This document shows, one piece after another, positions 7,723 through 13,147 of a stretch of 13,147 nt of DNA. Within the stretch, counting starts at the first letter, position 1; each line of letters begins with the position of its first letter. Source of the DNA: CAVURW01 sp963743595 (GTDB taxonomy: Bacteria > Verrucomicrobiota > Verrucomicrobiia > Methylacidiphilales > UBA1321); the NCBI GenBank assembly GCA_963743595.1, contig CAVURW010000233.1:1-13147 (forward strand). Reading direction: 5' to 3'. Below the pieces are notes generated by a model. That model was not told where the DNA came from and ran no database searches. It worked only from the letters and a program-made list of their open reading frames with translations. The translations under genes were made by a program, and so were the position numbers.

Positions 7723-9867
7723 TTATTGTAGGGGCGCTACGGGTTCGGTTGGTGTTTGCGGTGTGGTTGCGGGGGCGGCATTCGGATCGACCACCCATTT
7801 GCAGGTGTCGGTGACGGAACCCAGGGTGGACATTGCCTTGGCCACAATTTCGTTGGTTCCAGGTTGAAGCGTCACATTGGTCCAGCGGAATACTCTGACA
7901 TTATCCGGGGAGACCGAGGGGAGTGCCGTCCCGTTAACGGATAGCTCCACCTGGTTGCAATTGGAGAAGACCTCGATCTGCGTGATCGGTTGCCGTCGCG
8001 GGGTCAAGCGGCTGGAGGCGATGTGGACCATCGGTTTTTCGGTCCAATTTGCCTGATAAAAGAAATAGGCGTCCTTCTTTATCTTGCGATCCTCCGTGAC
8101 CAACCCTTTGTCGTTGACGCCGACAAAGCCTCCTTCGTGGCGACGTGCGGATTGAAAATCGAACATGCACCAGACAAAGGAGCCCCAGAGGAGGGAATTG
8201 TCCTTGAATTCAGCCCAGATCACCTCATGGACGTGGACTTGCCATTGTTCGGAGTGGAGGGGGCCTGCTCGTTTTTGGGTTAAGGGACCTTCCTGTTGCT
8301 GAGCGGGGTTGGCACCAGCACCATATTCGCTATACGCGATGCGTTTGCCTACTTCGGCCGAGTCCCCTTTAATGACGGGATCGAAGTAGTCGATCCCCGC
8401 GTACCAACCCGGATAACGATTGAAACAGGGATGGTCCGGAATCTGGTTATAGGTGGCGTGTGCCTTGTAAATGGCGCACACAATCAGGCGTGAGGGGTCT
8501 AATTCTTGCGCGACCAATTTGAGATGCTGGAGGAGAGCGTCAGGGGCGGCGGTTGTGCTTAATCCTAGCTCGTTGAATAGTCCCCAAAAGGCGACACTGG
8601 GATGATTGTAACGCTGGAGAATCATTTCGCGAAGCTGTTGCTCGGCGTTGGCGGCAAACTCAGGTTTGTCGGAAATGAGATTTACCAGTGGAATTTCATT
8701 CCAAAGGAGTATGCCGTTATGGTCGCAAAGATTGTGGAGGTAATCGCTCTGTGGATAATGAGCGAGGCGGATGGCGGTCACGCCCATATCCAACATGATC
8801 TGGGCGTCCTGATTATAATTGGCCGTACTGGCCGCCCAGCCCTGTTCACCCCAGTCTTGATGCCGGTTCACGCCGTGGATCGGGTAAGGTTGGCCGTTGA
8901 GAAGAAAGCCGTTCTGTTCGCTGATTTCGACGGTGCGTAGGCCAAGTGGTTGGCTCACGGAGTCGGTAGTCTCGGAGCCCTCCAGCAATGAAACGGTCGT
9001 CGTGTAAAGATAGGGATCCTTGCGCCCGTTCCAGAGATGAGGAGAGGAGACGTTCAGATTAAGGATTACCGACTCCGTCTTACCCGCTTCAATGGAGACA
9101 GGTTGGGTCCGAGTGGCCACGACCGCCCCGCTGGCGTCGATAATATCGGTTTTGACCTGCACTTGGACCGAGCTTGCTTTGCCGTTGGCGACCAGTGCCT
9201 TGACTTCGATTTGTGCGGCGGAACCGTTCAGCGACTTCGTGGTCAGGTAGACGCCTGGGGAGGCCATATCAAGTGGCGAGATGCAAACCGGATTTGTGAC
9301 GATCAGATGAACCGGACGGTAGAGACCTCCGTCGACGTTAAAGTCGCCGCCCAAAGGTGCCACATCTTTTTGGCCCGAGTTATCGACCTGAACTCGTAGT
9401 TCATTCGCACCAGGATGAAGAAGCGGGGTCAATTCATAGCAAAAGGCGGTGAAAGCGCCGCGATGTTCCCCGAGTTCCTGCCCGTTCAGATAGGCCTTAG
9501 CGACGAGTGATGCGGCTTCGAAACGAAGGAAAATTCGTTTCCCTTGCCAGTCTGCCGGAGCATCAATGGTGCGGACATACCAGCAGGCACCCCGGTAATA
9601 GCCGTTTTTGTAATGAGGTTCTTTCTTACGGTCTCCCTGGTCGGCACTCACGGTGTTCCATGTATGGGGGAGGGTGACCTTCTCCCAATTATCCGTCGTT
9701 GCGGTTAATCCCGCGTCATCTTTAATAAATTTCCAACCATCGGGCAGCTCTTGGTCTAGGCGCGAAGCCCCGAATCCGCTGGCCGTAAGACCAAGAGTAA
9801 AAACCGTGATTAGGAGAAATAAATCTCTGTAACGGAGTATAGGGGGCAATAGATGGTTTTTATTCAT
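7723..9867 (-). CDS. Secreted glycoside hydrolase family 2 (beta-galactosidase type)
   Basis: 714 residues with a signal peptide (LFLLITVFTLGLTASGFGA, cleavage near residue 34). Domains in order: GH2 sugar-binding jelly roll about 40-190 (LPHTWN, GACWYVRT, YLNGQELGEHRGAFTAF), immunoglobulin-like domain about 195-310, TIM barrel about 315-605, and a C-terminal beta domain about 612-692 of the DUF4982 kind, then a Pro/Thr-rich tail. Barrel motifs: GVNRHQDW at 332-339, IRLAHYPQ at 366-373, acid/base Glu433 in WGLFNELG and nucleophile Glu514 in AYSEYG. All key residues are present. Members hydrolyse terminal beta-galactosides, some other beta-hexosides; the exact sugar cannot be read from sequence. 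Within the cluster, removal of beta-galactosyl side chains released by the lyase is the natural inference. It starts 20 bp after the PL4 gene; the Shine-Dalgarno is weak. Confidence 0.9.
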   Translation of the reverse strand: MNKNHLLPPILRYRDLFLLITVFTLGLTASGFGASRLDQELPDGWKFIKDDAGLTATTDNWEKVTLPHTWNTVSADQGDRKKEPHYKNGYYRGACWYVRTIDAPADWQGKRIFLRFEAASLVAKAYLNGQELGEHRGAFTAFCYELTPLLHPGANELRVQVDNSGQKDVAPLGGDFNVDGGLYRPVHLIVTNPVCISPLDMASPGVYLTTKSLNGSAAQIEVKALVANGKASSVQVQVKTDIIDASGAVVATRTQPVSIEAGKTESVILNLNVSSPHLWNGRKDPYLYTTTVSLLEGSETTDSVSQPLGLRTVEISEQNGFLLNGQPYPIHGVNRHQDWGEQGWAASTANYNQDAQIMLDMGVTAIRLAHYPQSDYLHNLCDHNGILLWNEIPLVNLISDKPEFAANAEQQLREMILQRYNHPSVAFWGLFNELGLSTTAAPDALLQHLKLVAQELDPSRLIVCAIYKAHATYNQIPDHPCFNRYPGWYAGIDYFDPVIKGDSAEVGKRIAYSEYGAGANPAQQQEGPLTQKRAGPLHSEQWQVHVHEVIWAEFKDNSLLWGSFVWCMFDFQSARRHEGGFVGVNDKGLVTEDRKIKKDAYFFYQANWTEKPMVHIASSRLTPRRQPITQIEVFSNCNQVELSVNGTALPSVSPDNVRVFRWTNVTLQPGTNEIVAKAMSTLGSVTDTCKWVVDPNAAPATTPQTPTEPVAPLQ

Positions 9868-9887
9868 GCCTAAAAATAGAGTAGGTG

Positions 9888-12800
9888 TTACTGAGGGGGA
9901 ACATGGACAACTGCAGGAGGCGAGATGCCGCCGGAGTTAACAGCTGTAACCTGGTAGGTGTAGTCGGCGCTTTTATCAAGGCCTTTCACCTTGGCGCCCT
10001 TCTCGGTGTTGCCCTTGTCCGTGAAGCTCGTTTCCACCAGCGTAGTGAGGAAATTCTTCGGCCATTCAAAGGCAGCCTCCGCACCGTCGGAACGGTAGAT
10101 AACGTAACCAACTGCACCGGGCACGGGCGACCACTTCAATTTAATGACGTCGCCGATACGACTTTTTTCCCACGTGCCAGTCAGACCTTCCGGCACAGCG
10201 GCGGGCGGGGGCGGGACCGGCGCGGCGGTGACGGCGGACGATGGCGCACTGGTTCCTGCCGCGTTCGTCGCCTGCACGTAGTAGCTGTAAAGGCGGCCAT
10301 CTGTGGGTGTGGTGTCCGTGTAGGTCGAATTCGAAACAGCGTCATCAAGTAAGATGGTGCGCAGCGGATAGGTGCCACCTACACCGTCCTGATGAAGCGT
10401 CGTGCGCCAAACGCTGTAGCAAGCCGCGCCAACCGAGCTATTCCAGGCCAGCGAGACAAGATGATGCCCCGAACGAATGACCTTCATGTCAGCAGGGGGC
10501 GCGGGCGGTTCTGTCGAGGCTGTGGCCAGCGGCATTACGGAAGCACTCGGCGATGACGTGGCGCTGTGGCCTGCTGGGTTGATCGACTGGATGACATAGG
10601 AATAAGCCGTGCCATTAACGGCCGTAGTGTCGGCATAGCTGGCCAGACTCGGTCCGCTGCCGCAAACCGGACCAATCACGTCAGTTGCCAGAGGCGCGTA
10701 GCCAGAGCCGGGTGTGGTGGAGCGAAGAACGGCGTAACTCGTCGAGCCGGGGACAACCGGCCAGGTGACGACATTCCGGTTGTTGCCCGCTAGCACCGAA
10801 ACGCTTGCGGGAGCGGGCGGAACATACCCTGTCAGCTCCAATCGCAGGTAATCAAGCATGAGATATGGCATTCCCTTTTTCCCCGCAACGGTAACGGATA
10901 GGGTGTTCGTGCCACCGTGCAGCAGTTTGCCAGGGAAATTAATCCGCTCATCGAAGAAAGGACCGTGATCGCTAAAGTGCTCTGCGCTGTCGTCAGCGTA
11001 GCCCTTGGGCGGATCGAATCCTTCAGCCGTTACTGGGTTCGGTGTAGCGGTAACGCCTTCTGTGCTTCCGAGGTTCGTCCCATTGACGCTGAGAACAATG
11101 CCGCCGCTTTCATCGCCCGCGCAACCGAGGTAAATGGACGCCTTGGAGTCACTCGCCAGCGCGGACGGAAGATGGAACGTGATGGTGCCCGTGCCCGGCA
11201 TAAAAGCTCCTGTCGCATCGGGCGGAGCGGGGATGATGTAACTCCAGTCGCGCGGCCACTGGTTTTGGCCGACGGTGTAGTTTAGGCCGTTGGGGTTATC
11301 CACGGGAAACTCCGGCTCGCCACCCCATATAGGCGTGGGATAACCCAGCTTCGGTGAGGGCTCGGGCACCCAGTAGTCCTCGCCGTGGCGGAACTTGTCT
11401 GCCTTACGGTCTGGGTAGCCGAGTTCGAAAACAGTGGGGCCAACGCGGACCGGAGTCCAGGTAACACTGCCGAGATCGGTCGCAGCACCGGCGGTCACAT
11501 TCACGGCAAAGGGCTTAGGCGGTACGTCCAACTCAAGCGGGGCGCGTCCGCCGGTCTGTTCTTGGGAGAGAAAGGTACCTGCCGCGCCAGGTCCATAGGC
11601 CCATAGTGTGTAGTCACGACCGGCAATGACGTGGGGAATGCGGAAGGCACCGTCCGCATTGGTCTTCACCCAGAATTGGTAAGGCTTCACATAGTTCTGG
11701 AAATCGCAGTTCTGTTTAACACTGGGCGCTTGTTGCTCAAGCCCAACCCAAACACCGGCGGCTGAAGCGTGGGGGTTGCCAGAATCGGCAATGTCCAGTT
11801 TGCCCGTAACCGTGCCGCGCCCCGATTCCGGTACGTAGCCGCCTAGCTTAAACCACGGGTAGGGCCAGGCTGCCTTTTCCGCATCTGCCTGGGCCAGCGC
11901 GTCCTGAAAGAGAGTCTGCGAGGCCTGCCGTGGATCGGTGACCGAGGTCGGAACGCTGTTGACGTAATAAAAATAGGGACCGCACGTTTTCGACCACACT
12001 TCGCCCTTAGCGAAACCGTTGTCGCCTCCCATGCCGACCTCGCCGGTCAATATGGATTCGTCTATGCCGCGGTCGATGGCAACGGCTACGTCGCGCTTGA
12101 GCGGACCGCCGTCGCTGAATTCCATCAAGCTCATCAGCCAGACACCGATGTTGAGACCACTCGGCCCCACGCTGCTCCAGCCCCAGGCAGAGAGATTGGC
12201 GCGATCTTCAGCGTAAATGAACTTGTCGTCGAATTCGCCTGCATGGCCGCCGCTTAGAAGAACAGTGAGCTCATGTGCCGAGTCGGGCACACCTTTGCCG
12301 TGGGCAAAAGCTGGTGCCGGACCGACCGAATAGTTGTGCATCGGGTTCAGGCTTGCCCATTCAAAGCCCACTGGCACCCACGTGAGCGCGCCCCACGCGC
12401 CTATCTCTCCGGCCGCATCCTGCGTGCGGTGCGTCAGCGTGCCGGTCGTGTAGAACCCGGAAGAGCCGCGCAGCATGGAATAATGGACCTCGAAGACGCC
12501 CTTGCTATCGGAGGTATTCAGAAGCATGACGTCGCCGTAGCCGCCGCCGTTCGTCGCCGGATCGACGGCCAGGGAATAGACGAAAGTCGAACCGCCCATC
12601 GCGAAGCCGCCCCAGTGGAAACCTCGTGGTCCGACTGTTTCCACCGTGCGCGGTGCGCCGCTGTTGTTGCTGGTGTACTGGACCGATTTGACCCGGCTCG
12701 CCGCCGTCTCAATGAGGACGGAGACAATGCCATTGGCCATGGTCACCGTGCCGTCGCCGTTGTCCTTTACGGTCACGTCTGGACCGGTTCCGTTACCGCC

Positions 12801-12899
12801 GCCTGCGTTATTGGCTGATGCGAGAAATGGTGCAAACACCAGAGCCGCTAGGAGAGCGGTCAGAAACAAACGAAGTGAGGATTTGGGAAATGAGTTCAC
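9888..12899 (-). CDS. PL4-type rhamnogalacturonan lyase homologue with FN3 repeats
   Basis: 1003 residues, GTG start, signal peptide 1-29 (LFLTALLAALVFAPFLASA). Domain I, a large beta-sandwich about 40-350, starts with the family's ANGIVSVLI strand and contains RGSSGFYTTGTL (144-155) and GGPLKRDV (264-271). Domain II about 358-480 is an FN3-like fold with IPHVIAGRDYTLWAYGPGAAGTF. Domain III about 484-690 is carbohydrate-binding-like: FELGYPDRKADKF, RDWSYIIP, ITFHLPSAL, LDYLRLELTG. Three further FN3 domains follow at about 695-790, 802-893 and 903-1001. Classical PL4 enzymes lack such a tail. PL4 lyases cleave rhamnogalacturonan I by beta-elimination. I cannot confidently place the catalytic Lys and His of the Aspergillus enzyme; the His region reads SAWGW, so activity is uncertain. 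The gene lies between the GH92 and GH2 genes with 18- and 20-bp gaps. Confidence 0.82.
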   Translation of the reverse strand: MNSFPKSSLRLFLTALLAALVFAPFLASANNAGGGNGTGPDVTVKDNGDGTVTMANGIVSVLIETAASRVKSVQYTSNNSGAPRTVETVGPRGFHWGGFAMGGSTFVYSLAVDPATNGGGYGDVMLLNTSDSKGVFEVHYSMLRGSSGFYTTGTLTHRTQDAAGEIGAWGALTWVPVGFEWASLNPMHNYSVGPAPAFAHGKGVPDSAHELTVLLSGGHAGEFDDKFIYAEDRANLSAWGWSSVGPSGLNIGVWLMSLMEFSDGGPLKRDVAVAIDRGIDESILTGEVGMGGDNGFAKGEVWSKTCGPYFYYVNSVPTSVTDPRQASQTLFQDALAQADAEKAAWPYPWFKLGGYVPESGRGTVTGKLDIADSGNPHASAAGVWVGLEQQAPSVKQNCDFQNYVKPYQFWVKTNADGAFRIPHVIAGRDYTLWAYGPGAAGTFLSQEQTGGRAPLELDVPPKPFAVNVTAGAATDLGSVTWTPVRVGPTVFELGYPDRKADKFRHGEDYWVPEPSPKLGYPTPIWGGEPEFPVDNPNGLNYTVGQNQWPRDWSYIIPAPPDATGAFMPGTGTITFHLPSALASDSKASIYLGCAGDESGGIVLSVNGTNLGSTEGVTATPNPVTAEGFDPPKGYADDSAEHFSDHGPFFDERINFPGKLLHGGTNTLSVTVAGKKGMPYLMLDYLRLELTGYVPPAPASVSVLAGNNRNVVTWPVVPGSTSYAVLRSTTPGSGYAPLATDVIGPVCGSGPSLASYADTTAVNGTAYSYVIQSINPAGHSATSSPSASVMPLATASTEPPAPPADMKVIRSGHHLVSLAWNSSVGAACYSVWRTTLHQDGVGGTYPLRTILLDDAVSNSTYTDTTPTDGRLYSYYVQATNAAGTSAPSSAVTAAPVPPPPAAVPEGLTGTWEKSRIGDVIKLKWSPVPGAVGYVIYRSDGAEAAFEWPKNFLTTLVETSFTDKGNTEKGAKVKGLDKSADYTYQVTAVNSGGISPPAVVHVPPQ

Positions 12900-12917
12900 G
12901 GGTTTATAGAGGATGCT

Positions 12918-13147
12918 TCACAATTGCGGCGCTGAACAATCCTTCGCCCACTGGTCGTTCGGCTTTGGTCCCAGTTCCAGCTCGAGTTTTCCGCCTTTCA
13001 CAACGTCTTGCCAGGATATCCACCATTGATTTAACGGCTCGCCGTTGAGCGTGGCGGACTGAATGTAGCAATTCTCCTTTGACGCATTGGGCGCTTCGAT
13101 CACAAACGTTTTTCCGCCGTAGTATTTCGGGGAAAGATGCACGGTAA
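12918..13147 (-). CDS. C-terminal end of a GH92 glycosidase (alpha-mannosidase family), partial
   Basis: The frame continues off the right edge; the GTG at 13142 is an internal Val codon, because in-frame sense codons precede it. About 76 residues are visible. The sequence has the characteristic GH92 C-terminal pattern: GGKTFVIEAPNASKENCYIQ, then SATLNGEPLNQWWISWQDV, then KGGKLELELGPKPNDQWAKD. In characterised members this reads as 'A-N-N-S-x-x-N-x-Y-I-Q-S-A-x-L-N-G', then 'I-x-H-x-D-I-x-x-G-G', then 'M-G-x-x-P-N-x-x-W-G'. GH92 enzymes are calcium-dependent exo-alpha-mannosidases with a two-domain fold of about 700-800 residues, mostly secreted. The catalytic residues are outside the window. 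It ends 18 bp before the PL4 gene on the same strand and is probably the upstream part of the same operon. Confidence 0.85.
   Translation of the reverse strand, partial: TVHLSPKYYGGKTFVIEAPNASKENCYIQSATLNGEPLNQWWISWQDVVKGGKLELELGPKPNDQWAKDCSAPQL

Noticed and set aside
12273..12818. 181-codon plus-strand ORF opposite the PL4 gene
   Set aside because: Antisense shadow in GC-rich coding DNA; the minus strand carries clear PL4 domain I sequence.

Overview
The window looks like a chromosomal segment of a Gram-negative, polysaccharide-degrading bacterium, most likely a member of the Verrucomicrobiota/PVC group. This is inference from protein flavour: a group III phosphofructokinase, a small zinc-ribbon protein of a type I associate with Verrucomicrobia, an SGNH hydrolase with the GLHD-type block III common in Planctomycetes and Verrucomicrobia, outer-membrane and secreted glycan enzymes, and weak Shine-Dalgarno sites on many genes. 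No rRNA, tRNA, CRISPR array or transposase was seen.

Layout. Positions 2-577 (+) hold the 3' part of an unrecognised protein. Positions 578-984 hold no convincing gene but are rich in hairpins and carry the first copy of a 45-bp repeat that looks like an intrinsic terminator. From 985 to 6263, minus-strand genes encode (in transcription order from 6263) a PagL-like outer-membrane lipid A deacylase, a DoxX-family membrane protein, a large hybrid sensor histidine kinase (GAF-PAS-HisKA-HATPase-REC-REC-Hpt-like) and a GTG-started 6-phosphofructokinase. Divergent from the PagL-like gene is an 80-residue zinc-ribbon protein (6355-6597, +). The second copy of the 45-bp repeat follows it and also forms the 3' end of a short, apparently truncated secreted-protein ORF (6600-6851, -).

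The right half (6955-13147) is one tightly spaced minus-strand run of secreted carbohydrate enzymes. In transcription order it is the end of a GH92-type glycosidase (cut by the window edge), a PL4-type rhamnogalacturonan lyase homologue with three fibronectin III-like repeats, a GH2 beta-galactosidase-type enzyme, and an SGNH/GDSL hydrolase. Gaps are 12-20 bp, which suggests one operon. The gene set fits removal of sugars and esters from a rhamnogalacturonan-like or other complex glycan; no SusC/SusD pair or regulator lies in the window.

The oddities most worth checking are: an Hpt-like domain with Arg where the phosphorylated His should be, beside a degenerate receiver; an SGNH hydrolase with Asn at the catalytic Asp position; a PL4 homologue whose catalytic Lys/His I cannot place; and the exact 45-bp repeat at two convergent gene ends, one of which appears to truncate a gene. 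I do not see a wholly new multi-gene system; most of the window is recognisable metabolism and signalling.
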